Shown piece by piece: positions 57,198-64,000 of a DNA stretch of 64,000 bases; within the stretch, counting starts at the first letter, position 1, and the number at the start of each line of letters is the position of its first letter. The stretch covers positions 1-64,000 of the forward strand of contig DAOLFG010000013.1 of assembly GCA_035326425.1 (NCBI GenBank). The letters run 5' to 3'. Below the pieces are notes generated by a model, which was not told the origin of the DNA, did not search any database, and saw nothing but the letters and a program-made list of their open reading frames with translations. The translations under genes and the position numbers were made by a program. Source of the DNA: CALKJU01 sp035326425. Its GTDB lineage: Bacteria > Pseudomonadota > Alphaproteobacteria > Geminicoccales > Geminicoccaceae.

Positions 57198-58067
57198 TCA
57201 GCCCGGCCGAATCCGCAACGTGATGGCGTCGCAGGAGCCCATCGGCCGGCCGGCGCCGTCGAGGGCGGGAACGATGGCGGGCTCGTCGCAGACGAGGCCG
57301 CGCGTGAAGAACCACAGGCGCTTGCGACCCTGCGGGCCACCGGTGCGGGCCAGCGCCAGGTTGCAGGCGCGCCAGTCGTAGCCGCGCTTGCGCAGCAGCT
57401 CGAACATCGGCTCGCGCTCCGCCGGCCGGCGCAGCTCGGCATCGGTCGCGAGCGTCACGGTCGCCATGTCGCCGCCGATCAGCACCGGCAGGTAGCGGTC
57501 GTAGGCGTCGATCCGGTCGAGCAGCGCCTCCATCTGCCAGGCCCGCTGCTCCGGGCCCTCGCGCGACGGCAGCGCCACCGAGGCGAAGCTGACGCTGACA
57601 TCGTCGATCTCGATCTGCGCCAGGACCGCGCAGGGAAAGCTGGCGAGGCCCGGCACCACCGGCAGCCGTTCGAGGCCGAGCTTGAACAGCACATGCGGCG
57701 ACACCAGGCCGACGCTGCCGATGGCGAGGCGGCCGGAACGCGGGGCTGCGGCGTCCAGCAGGGCCACCGCATGGCCGGCCCCCAGCCGCGCGGCGGTCGA
57801 GGCGATGGCCTCGATGCTGCCGAATGCCGAGGCGGTCTCGCGCATCGTCAGCATCGCCACCGCGACGTCGCTGGTCCGCAGCAACCGGGCGGCGTCGTCG
57901 GGTGCCGGTGCGGCGTCGGCATGCCAGGCCAGCACGCGGACAGGGCCGTCGGGCGGCGCCAGCCGGGCGACCGGCAGCTGCGCCTCCAGCAGTCCCAGCG
58001 CCGGCCCTCCGAGCGCCGGCCCGGTCAGCGCCGGCAGGGCGTCGACGGTATCGATGTGCCAGCTCAC
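57198..58067 (-). CDS. EEP-fold protein with degenerate active site
   Basis: Protein of 289 aa with the outline of the endonuclease/exonuclease/phosphatase fold: VRVLAWHADAA in place of the usual Asn-containing first motif, VSFASVALPSREGPEQRAWQMEALLDRI in place of the VHLE-type motif, IGGDMATVTL in place of GGDLNT, and GSCDAITLRI in place of the SDH motif. The usual Asn, His and Asp-His catalytic residues are therefore not preserved. It looks like a non-catalytic relative. The start is a GTG at 58067. It lies 72 bases before the hydroxylase large subunit on the same strand. Its role is unknown. Confidence 0.6.
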   Translation of the reverse strand: MSWHIDTVDALPALTGPALGGPALGLLEAQLPVARLAPPDGPVRVLAWHADAAPAPDDAARLLRTSDVAVAMLTMRETASAFGSIEAIASTAARLGAGHAVALLDAAAPRSGRLAIGSVGLVSPHVLFKLGLERLPVVPGLASFPCAVLAQIEIDDVSVSFASVALPSREGPEQRAWQMEALLDRIDAYDRYLPVLIGGDMATVTLATDAELRRPAEREPMFELLRKRGYDWRACNLALARTGGPQGRKRLWFFTRGLVCDEPAIVPALDGAGRPMGSCDAITLRIRPG

Positions 58068-58149
58068 GCCGCCCTACCGCCGACCCACCGCATCCGGCAC
58101 TGCCTCGCCCATCCGCCATGGATGCCCGTGGCGGACGGGCGGCGTCAAC

Positions 58150-58920
58150 CTACCAGCAGATGTAGCCACCATCGGCTACGACGATGCTGCCGGTCATCAG
58201 CGACGAGGCGTCGGATGCCAGGAACAGCACGACGCTGGCGATCTCCGGCGGCTGGCCGACGCGCCCCATCGGCGTCATCTCGATCCAGGTCTCCAGCCAG
58301 TCGGCGTTTTCCATGCCGCGCCTGGTCATGGTGGTCTCGATGTAGGTGGGGGCCACGGCATTGACCCGCACGCCGCGTGGCGCCCACTCGGCCGCCAGCG
58401 ACTTGGTCAGCATGTGCACCGCCGCCTTGCTGGCATTGTAGTGCGACTGCGGCTGCGGCTTGTTGACGATGATGCCGGACATCGAGCCGATGTTGACGAT
58501 CGAGCCCTTGCCCGCCTTCAGCATGTGCCGGCCGAACGCCCGGTCGCACCAGAAGCAGCCGTTGAGGTTGATGTCCATGACCTTCAGCCATTCGGCGTCG
58601 GTCATGTCCTCGCCCGGCGTGTTGTAGGCGATGCCGGCATTGGCGACGAGGATGTCGACCTTGCCGTGCCTGGCCACGATCGCGTCGGCTGCCGCCGTGA
58701 CGTCGGCGGGCCTGGTGACGTCGAGCTGGACCAGCTCGGCCGAATGGCCCTTGGCCTTCATCTCGGCGATGCCGGACTCGCCGACCTTCGGGTCGATCTC
58801 GGCGATCACCACCTTGGCACCGCACTCGGCCAGCGCCATGCAGGTGGCTAGTCCGATGTTGCGGCCGCCGCCCGTCACCACGGCGACGCGACCGGACAGG
58901 TCGAACATCTGCTTGTACAT
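58150..58920 (-). CDS. short-chain dehydrogenase/reductase (probable polyol dehydrogenase)
   Basis: NAD(P)-dependent SDR of 256 aa. The cofactor motif is TGGGRNIG (16-23), the NAG motif is VANAGI (92-97), and the catalytic residues are S146 or S148 with Y161 and K165 (YNASK). Its closest resemblance is to sorbitol/galactitol-type polyol dehydrogenases. It lies 13 bases after the GatZ-family gene, in an operon with a PfkB kinase. It probably oxidises an imported polyol to a ketose. Confidence 0.9.
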   Translation of the reverse strand: MYKQMFDLSGRVAVVTGGGRNIGLATCMALAECGAKVVIAEIDPKVGESGIAEMKAKGHSAELVQLDVTRPADVTAAADAIVARHGKVDILVANAGIAYNTPGEDMTDAEWLKVMDINLNGCFWCDRAFGRHMLKAGKGSIVNIGSMSGIIVNKPQPQSHYNASKAAVHMLTKSLAAEWAPRGVRVNAVAPTYIETTMTRRGMENADWLETWIEMTPMGRVGQPPEIASVVLFLASDASSLMTGSIVVADGGYICW

Positions 58921-58933
58921 CCGCTCCTCCTCC

Positions 58934-60214
58934 CTAGGGCAGCTGCGGGCTCGGCGCCATGCCGCAGGCGAAGGCGTAGCCGCGCGCGACCTCGCGCACC
59001 TTGTGCTCGATCAGCGCCCGCGGCTCCGCCTCCAGCCGGCCGTCGCGCCAGGCGCCGTGCTGCGCCGGCATGAGCTGGCTGAGCAGCGTCGCCGGCAGCT
59101 TGCGGCCGGACAGGTTGGCGATCAGCCTGCCCGCCGCCGCCGCCACCTCGGGCGCCGGCCAGTAGTAGCGGCTGCGGTCGCTGAGGCTCCAGGCACGCGC
59201 GAAGGCCTGCTCGGCCGGGCTGCCGTGATGATGGCGCTGCCAGTCGCCGGGCCGCCGCAGCATCGCCTCGTCCAGCACCCGCCGCAGGTCGGAGCGCTCC
59301 GCTGCCGGCAGCAGCTCGGCCTCGATCAGCTCGAGCGCGAACAGCGCCTCGCGATAGGCGAAGGTCAGGCCGGGGCCAACCTTCAGCACCGCGAAGTGCG
59401 CCTCCACCAGCGCGCGCAGCGATTCCACACGCTGGTAGTCGGTGGAATGCGCCTCGAACACCAGCCGGTCCTCGGCGAGAATCGCCCGCGACAGGCCGGC
59501 CGCCGCCCGCGGCTCGAACTCGGCGACGCTGTCCTGGCCGAACTCGACGCCCGGCTGCACCACCACCGCCAGCACCCGCTCCCAGGCGGCGTCGAGGCCG
59601 CGCCGGGCGAAGGCGGCGCGATGCACGGCGATGGTCTCGGCCAGGTCCTCGACGCGGGTCGGCGTCACATGGTCCAGCGCCTCCTGCGCCCCGCCGGGCG
59701 TGGGGACCTCCGTGCCGATGACATAGACCGGCTGGCCGTGCCGCTCCGCCACCGCGCACAAGGCGGCCGCCCGCTCGGCGATCACCGTCGGCGGCAGCGG
59801 CAGCGGGTCGTCGGCGCACGCCATGCTGGCGTCGAGATGGATTTTCGTGAACCCGGCCGCGGCATAGGCCGCGACCATCGCCTCGGCCTTGGCCAGGGCC
59901 CGCTCGGCCGGCAGCCCCTGCCACGGGCTCGGGCCCAGATGATCGCCGCCCAGGACCAGCCTGTCCCGCCGCAGCCCCTGCCGGTCGGCCAGCGCCAGCA
60001 GCTGGTCGCGGAAGGCCGGCGGTGTCATGCCGGTGTAGCCGCCGTCCTGGTTCACCTGGTTGCAGGTGGCCTCGACCAGCAGCGGGCCGTCGTCGGCCAC
60101 GGCCTCGGCGATGCAGGCTTCGAGCACGGTCGGGTTCGCCGTGCAGGCCGCCCAGATGCCGGCCGCCTCGCCGCCGCGGTTGCGGCGGGCGATATCGCGC
60201 AGCAGCTCAGCCAT
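58934..60214 (-). CDS. GatZ/KbaZ-family protein (PF08013)
   Basis: Protein of 426 aa in the GatZ/KbaZ family. The motifs LVEATCNQVNQDGGYTGM, LVLGGDHLGPSPW and IHLDASMACADD are at residues 45-150, followed by VYVIGTEVPTPGGAQE and VFEAHSTDYQ. E. coli GatZ/KbaZ are non-catalytic partners of tagatose-bisphosphate aldolase, but members from Agrobacterium have been shown to be D-tagatose-6-phosphate 4-epimerases. No class II aldolase partner (GatY/KbaY) is in the window, which supports the epimerase alternative. It overlaps pfkB by 8 bases. Confidence 0.9.
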   Translation of the reverse strand: MAELLRDIARRNRGGEAAGIWAACTANPTVLEACIAEAVADDGPLLVEATCNQVNQDGGYTGMTPPAFRDQLLALADRQGLRRDRLVLGGDHLGPSPWQGLPAERALAKAEAMVAAYAAAGFTKIHLDASMACADDPLPLPPTVIAERAAALCAVAERHGQPVYVIGTEVPTPGGAQEALDHVTPTRVEDLAETIAVHRAAFARRGLDAAWERVLAVVVQPGVEFGQDSVAEFEPRAAAGLSRAILAEDRLVFEAHSTDYQRVESLRALVEAHFAVLKVGPGLTFAYREALFALELIEAELLPAAERSDLRRVLDEAMLRRPGDWQRHHHGSPAEQAFARAWSLSDRSRYYWPAPEVAAAAGRLIANLSGRKLPATLLSQLMPAQHGAWRDGRLEAEPRALIEHKVREVARGYAFACGMAPSPQLP

Positions 60215-61154
60215 GGCCGTGCCGCCCGAGGAAGGTTTCCAGCTCGGCCATGGTCGAATTGCCCTCCATCGGCCCCTTCCGCGTCACCGCCAGCGCCCCG
60301 GCGGCGGTGGCGAGGCGCAGCGCCCGCTCCGGTGCGATGCCCTGGGCCAGGCAGCCGACGAAGGTGCCGCCGAAGCAGTCGCCGGCTCCGGTCGGATCGA
60401 CCTCGTCCACGGCGAAGGACGGCATGGCGACGTCGAGCCCGGCCGAGTGGAGCGAGGCACCGCGAACGCCCTTCTTCAGCACCACCATCGACCTGCCGGC
60501 CTCCAGCAGCCGGGCGATGGCCTCGCGCTCGCCGAGCCCCGGCATCAGGTAGGCGAGATCGTCCTCGCTCGGCAGCAGCAGGTCACTGAGCGACAGGATC
60601 TCCTCGATCGTCGCCGCCACCTCAGGCAGGCCGAGCAGCTCCTTGCGGATGTTCGGGTCGAACGAGATCCTCGCACCCGCCGCCCGCGCCAGAGCCACGC
60701 CGCGCCGCGCCGCCTTGGCGATCTCGGCCGAGAACAGCGACGAGCCCATCAGGTGGAACCACCGGCAGCCGGCGAACTGGCCGGGCTCGAGCTGGGCGCT
60801 GCGCAGCGCCGCCGAGGCCGAGCTCGGGATGGTGAAGATGAAGTCGCGGCCGCCATCGGCTCGGTAGGTGACGAAGGCGATGCCGGTGGTCGAGCCGGCG
60901 ATGCGCCTGATGCCGCGGACATCCACGCCCGAGGCCCGCAGCCGCTCGATGTTGAGCGTGCCGAAATCGTCGGGGCCGACGCAGCCGATCATCGCCGTCG
61001 AGGCCCCGGTGTGCGCCGCCTGGTCGGCGAAGATCGCCGGAGCACCGCTGGGGTAGGGGCCTGCGAACAGGCCGGGGGTCCGGAAGGTCTGGCCGATCTC
61101 GGTCGCCATGATCTCGACCAGGATCTCGCCGATGACCAAGACGCTCGCCGCCAT
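60207..61154 (-). CDS. PfkB-family ketose kinase
   Basis: Sugar kinase of the ribokinase/PfkB family, 315 aa. The N-terminal glycine motif (LVIGEILVEIM) and the catalytic D259 in VDPTGAGDCFGG are present, with the substrate-lid stretch GPYPSGAPAIFADQAAHTG. The ATG at 61154 has GGGAGG upstream; the frame extends to 61286 into the divergent region. It would phosphorylate a ketose such as tagatose at C-6. First gene of the minus-strand operon. Confidence 0.9.
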   Translation of the reverse strand: MAASVLVIGEILVEIMATEIGQTFRTPGLFAGPYPSGAPAIFADQAAHTGASTAMIGCVGPDDFGTLNIERLRASGVDVRGIRRIAGSTTGIAFVTYRADGGRDFIFTIPSSASAALRSAQLEPGQFAGCRWFHLMGSSLFSAEIAKAARRGVALARAAGARISFDPNIRKELLGLPEVAATIEEILSLSDLLLPSEDDLAYLMPGLGEREAIARLLEAGRSMVVLKKGVRGASLHSAGLDVAMPSFAVDEVDPTGAGDCFGGTFVGCLAQGIAPERALRLATAAGALAVTRKGPMEGNSTMAELETFLGRHGHG

Positions 61155-61207
61155 CGCTGCCTCCCTGTCGGGCGATGCCATCGGGGATAGCCCTGGACAA
61201 GCCTCTT

Positions 61208-61217
61208 GGCAATTGCC
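61208..61217. promoter_or_regulatory. palindrome in the pfkB/SorC divergent region
   Basis: GGCAATTGCC is a perfect 10-bp palindrome in the 113-bp gap between divergent pfkB and sorC-type genes, next to GTGAGAATTTAC. It is a candidate operator for the SorC-family regulator. Confidence 0.4.
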
Positions 61218-61267
61218 CTGGATGTGAGAATTTACCCGCCGACCACTCGAAGCGGGGCGGGGGAGGC

Positions 61268-62236
61268 TTGGAACGCAGACGTGCATCCGCCGGCGACCGG
61301 CGGCTCGATCTCGCCGCCCGCGCGGCCTGGCTGTACTATGTCGCCGGCGACACCCAGGACGAGATCGCCACCAAGCTCGGCGTATCGCGCGCCGGCGCGC
61401 AGCGGCTGGTGGCGCTCGCCGTCGCCGAGCGGCTGATCACCGTCCGGCTCGACCATCCGATTGCCGGCTGCATGCAGCTGGCGCAGGCGCTGCAGCGCCG
61501 GTTCGGGCTCGCGGTGTGCGAGGTGGCTCCGGCGGACGTCGAGGATCCCTCGGCCACCCTGCGCGGCATCGGCATTCTCGCCGCCGAGCGCCTCGAGCGC
61601 GAGCTGGCGAGCCGTGCCCCCATCGTCGTCGCTGTCGGCAGCGGCCGCACCATGCGCGCCGTGGTCGAGGAGCTGCCGCCGATGACCCAGCCGCAGCATC
61701 GCGTCTGCGGGCTGGTCGGCGTCATCGCTCGCGACGGCTCGGCCAACCCCTTCGACGTGGTGATGCGCCTGGCCGACCGGATCGGCGCCCAGCGCTTCCC
61801 GCTGCCGCTGCCGGCCATCACCGAGACCGTCGCCGAGCGCGAGCTGTGGCAGGCCCAGATCAGCTATGCGCGCGTCCACGATCTGGCACTGAGCGCCCGG
61901 CTCAGCCTGGTCGGCATCGGCCAGCTCTCCTGGCGCGGGCCGCTGCATGCCGACGGCTTCGTCACCGACGCCGAGCTGTCGGAGCTGATGCACGAGGGTG
62001 CCGTCGGCGAGATGCTGGGCTGGCCGTTCGACGCCATGGGCCGCCCGATCGACACCGACGTCGGTGGCCGCGTCACCAGCGTCCCGCTGCGCGCTGCCCC
62101 TGAACGGCTGATCCTCGCCGTGGCCGGCGGTGCGGCCAAGGTGCCGGCCATCCTGGGCGCCCTGCGCGGCCGGCTGATCTCTGGCCTCATAACCGATGAG
62201 GAGACTGCCGGCTTGCTGCTTGCAGCCAAGGATTAG
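61268..62236 (+). CDS. SorC/DeoR-type sugar-binding regulator
   Basis: Regulator of 322 aa. An N-terminal helix-turn-helix (YYVAGDTQDEIATKLGVSRAGAQRLVALA) at about 20-50 is followed by the SorC-type sugar-phosphate-isomerase-like effector domain (VVAVGSGRTMRAVVEELP, LVGVIARDGSANPFDVVMRLADRIG, VAGGAAKVPAILGALRG). The start is a TTG at 61268, directly behind GGGGGAGG. It sits between the minus-strand pfkB-gatZ-SDR operon and the plus-strand importer, so it probably controls both. The effector is likely a ketose or its phosphate. Confidence 0.9.
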   Translation: MERRRASAGDRRLDLAARAAWLYYVAGDTQDEIATKLGVSRAGAQRLVALAVAERLITVRLDHPIAGCMQLAQALQRRFGLAVCEVAPADVEDPSATLRGIGILAAERLERELASRAPIVVAVGSGRTMRAVVEELPPMTQPQHRVCGLVGVIARDGSANPFDVVMRLADRIGAQRFPLPLPAITETVAERELWQAQISYARVHDLALSARLSLVGIGQLSWRGPLHADGFVTDAELSELMHEGAVGEMLGWPFDAMGRPIDTDVGGRVTSVPLRAAPERLILAVAGGAAKVPAILGALRGRLISGLITDEETAGLLLAAKD

Positions 62237-62245
62237 GGAATCCGC

Positions 62246-62300
62246 TTGACACCTGAATCGGTCTGATTGAGATTTTCTACGAGCGACGAGTAAACGCTCG
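62246..62300 (+). promoter_or_regulatory. promoter and dyad before the polyol binding-protein gene
   Basis: TTGACA (62246-62251) is a perfect -35; at 17 bases follows GAGATT (62269-62274), a poor -10. Downstream, CGAGCG-9-CGCTCG (62280-62300) is an inverted repeat that could be an operator or a leader hairpin. Confidence 0.4.
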
Positions 62301-62333
62301 CCGACCGGCGGGCACATCAGGGGGAGCGACGCG

Positions 62334-63644
62334 ATGCGGAAGATGCGTTTGGCAGCGGCCGTGGCCGCCGCGCTGTTGGGCGGCACCAGTCTCGTCGGGG
62401 CCGAGACGTTGACGATCGCCACCGTCAACAATGCCGACATGATCATCATGCAGAAGCTGGCGCCCCAGTGGGAGGCGGCTTCCGGCCACAAGCTGAACTG
62501 GGTGGTGCTCGAGGAGAACGTGCTGCGCCAGCGCGTCACCACCGACATCGCCACCAAGGGCGGCCAGTTCGACATCATCACCATCGGCTCCTACGAGACC
62601 CCGATCTGGGGCAAGCAGGGCTGGCTGGTGCCGGTCAGCGACCTGGGCGACGACTACGACTATGACGACCTGATCCCGTCGGTGAAGAGCGGCCTGTCCC
62701 ACGACGGCAAGATGTACTCGGTGCCGTTCTATGCCGAGAGCTCGTTCACCTTCTATCGCAAGGATCTGTTCGACGCCGCCGGCATCACCATGCCGGAGAA
62801 GCCGACCTACGACCAGGTCGCCGAATATGCCGCCAAGCTCACCGACAAGAGCAAGGAGCAGTACGGTTTCTGCCAGCGCGGCAAGCCGGGCTGGGGCGAG
62901 AACATGGCCTTCGTCGGCCCGATGGTGAACGCCTTCGGCGGCCGCTGGTTCGACATGGAGTGGAACCCGCAGCTCACCAGCGAGCCCTGGAAGACGGCGG
63001 TCGCCTACTATGTCGAGAACATGAACAAGTCCGGCCCGCCCGGTGCCACCGCCAACGGCCACAACGAGAACCGGGCGCTGTTCGCCACCGGCCACTGCGC
63101 CATGTGGGTCGATGCCACCTCGGCCGCCGGCTACATCTTCAATCCGCGCGAGAGCCAGGTCGCCGACAAGACCGCCTTCGCCCCGGCGCCGATCCAGGTG
63201 ACCAGCAACGGCTCGGGCTGGTTCTGGGCCTGGGCGCTCGGCATCCCGTCCTCGTCGCAGAAGACCGACGCCGCCAAGGACTTCGTCAAGTGGGCGACGT
63301 CGAAGGACTACATCAAGCTCGTCGGCGAGAGCGAGGGCTGGGTCGCGGCACCGCCCGGCACCCGCAAGTCGACCTATGACAACCCCGAATATGTGAAGGC
63401 CGCACCGTTCGCCAAGACGGTCTACGATGCGGTGGCCAATGCCGACATCACCAATCCGACCAAGGATCCGGTGCCGTATGTCGGCATCCAGTACGTGGCG
63501 ATCCCGGAGTTCCAGGGCATCGGCACGCAGGTCGGCCAGCAGATCGCCGCGGCGCTCGCCGGTCAGGTGACTGTGGATCAGGCACTCGAGACCGCGCAGC
63601 GCGCCGCCGAACGGACGATGAAGCAGGCGGGCTATCCCAAGTAG
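62334..63644 (+). CDS. sorbitol/mannitol-type ABC transporter binding protein
   Basis: Periplasmic binding protein of 436 aa. The signal peptide ends near SLVGAE (residue 23). The Smo/Mtl polyol-binding family is suggested by TIATVNNADMIIMQKLAPQWEAASGHKLNWVVLEENVLRQRVTTDI and FDIITIGSYETPIWGKQGWL, as well as GEGHCAMW-like CAMWVDATSAAG. The ATG at 62334 is used. A 12-bp hairpin follows the stop before the permease gene. With the SDR, kinase and GatZ-family genes on the other strand, a hexitol-type substrate is likely. Confidence 0.93.
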   Translation: MRKMRLAAAVAAALLGGTSLVGAETLTIATVNNADMIIMQKLAPQWEAASGHKLNWVVLEENVLRQRVTTDIATKGGQFDIITIGSYETPIWGKQGWLVPVSDLGDDYDYDDLIPSVKSGLSHDGKMYSVPFYAESSFTFYRKDLFDAAGITMPEKPTYDQVAEYAAKLTDKSKEQYGFCQRGKPGWGENMAFVGPMVNAFGGRWFDMEWNPQLTSEPWKTAVAYYVENMNKSGPPGATANGHNENRALFATGHCAMWVDATSAAGYIFNPRESQVADKTAFAPAPIQVTSNGSGWFWAWALGIPSSSQKTDAAKDFVKWATSKDYIKLVGESEGWVAAPPGTRKSTYDNPEYVKAAPFAKTVYDAVANADITNPTKDPVPYVGIQYVAIPEFQGIGTQVGQQIAAALAGQVTVDQALETAQRAAERTMKQAGYPK

Positions 63645-63672
63645 GTAGCTGCGCTCACGGATCGTCAGAGCC

Positions 63673-63706
63673 GCGTCGGCGGGCATCCTCCCCCGCCCGC
63701 CGACGC
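63673..63706 (+). other. intercistronic hairpin after polyol binding-protein gene
   Basis: GCGTCGGCGGGC and GCCCGCCGACGC form a perfect 12-bp stem with a 10-nt loop, 28 bases after the binding-protein stop. It probably protects the upstream mRNA and lowers permease expression relative to the binding protein. Confidence 0.55.
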
Positions 63707-63731
63707 ACCGTCCTTGCCGCGAGGGTCCGCC

Positions 63732-64000
63732 ATGGCGACCAGCACCAGCACATCGCCGATCGACGCGGCCGCGGCACCGGGCGGCCGCAGCCGCCGCAGC
63801 GTCAACACCCTGCCGCTGCTCTCGCCCTCGGTCGTCCTGCTCTTCCTGTGGATGATCGTGCCGCTGGCGATGACCTTGTGGTTCTCGTTCCAGTACTACA
63901 ACCTGCTGGATCCCAGCGTCGGCGGCTTCGCCGGCTTCGAGAACTACACCTACCTGCTCGAGGATCCGTCCCTTTGGACGGCGATGCTGAACACGCTCTA
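63732..64000 (+). CDS. polyol ABC transporter permease (partial, window end)
   Basis: The first about 89 residues of an ABC permease cut by the window edge. After a Ser/Ala-rich start, the first membrane helix is LSPSVVLLFLWMIVPLAMTLWFSF. The following QYYNLLDPSVGGFAGFENYTYLLEDPSLW is typical of Smo/Mal-type sugar permeases (SmoF position). The ATG at 63732 follows GAGGG. A second permease and ATPase gene are expected beyond the window. Confidence 0.88.
   Translation, partial: MATSTSTSPIDAAAAPGGRSRRSVNTLPLLSPSVVLLFLWMIVPLAMTLWFSFQYYNLLDPSVGGFAGFENYTYLLEDPSLWTAMLNTL

Overview
The window is very GC-rich, with codon third positions almost always G or C. Its gene families (TRAP transporters, Smo-type polyol ABC importer, MlaC proteins, phasin, FadL, Bpt-type aminoacyl transferase, DegP next to an OmpR-type two-component pair) point to an alphaproteobacterium. 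A Rhodospirillales/Geminicoccales-like soil or rhizosphere heterotroph is my best guess, but no rRNA or other phylogenetic marker is present. Coding density is high. I found no tRNA, rRNA, CRISPR array, prophage or intact insertion sequence. The only gene-free stretch over 300 bases (21848-22258) holds a decayed IS481-type transposase remnant.

Layout. 1-5 kb: MocR regulator divergent from a PaiB-like flavin protein and a LysE exporter, then a TRAP permease pair with no binding protein. 5-11 kb: a membrane GGDEF-EAL protein, a lipoprotein alkaline phosphatase, Bpt and two small membrane proteins. 11-17 kb (minus strand): phnW-phnX for 2-aminoethylphosphonate breakdown, a histidine kinase/response regulator pair and DegP. 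17-22 kb: a nitrilase-fold protein that has lost catalytic Lys and Cys, a universal stress protein, a coiled-coil OmpA protein, MlaC and the IS relic. 22-28.5 kb (minus): a six-gene catabolic operon (DHDPS-family lyase, TRAP dctPQM, Gfo/Idh dehydrogenase, FAD-linked 2-hydroxyacid dehydrogenase) divergent from an IclR regulator. 29-37 kb: an AraC regulator divergent from an envelope operon with two DUF1254 proteins, a MetA-type and a FadL-type outer-membrane protein, a DUF4410 lipoprotein and a DUF2721 membrane protein. 37-46 kb: a LonB-like protease coupled to a USP-like protein, 3-hydroxyacyl-CoA dehydrogenase, phasin, a second MlaC, an epimerase-like NAD protein, a beta-CASP metallo-hydrolase and mazEF. 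46-50 kb (minus): larA-larC-larE-larB for a nickel-pincer-dependent racemase. 51-55 kb: an ABC importer resembling the 2-aminoethylphosphonate type. 55-58 kb: an orphan molybdopterin hydroxylase subunit and a degenerate EEP-fold protein. 58-64 kb: a polyol/ketose locus (SDR, GatZ/KbaZ family, PfkB kinase, SorC regulator, Smo-type binding protein and permease), cut by the window end.

How the genes fit together. phnWX and the 51-55 kb importer could form one phosphonate route although they lie about 38 kb apart. The polyol locus matches a polyol to D-tagatose to tagatose-6-phosphate to fructose-6-phosphate scheme known in Agrobacterium. The lar operon carries the active enzyme and all three cofactor enzymes. 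The least described units are the AraC/DUF1254 envelope operon, the Lon-USP pair, the two apparent pseudoenzymes (nitrilase and EEP folds), and the IclR-linked TRAP catabolic operon, whose substrate cannot be named from sequence alone.
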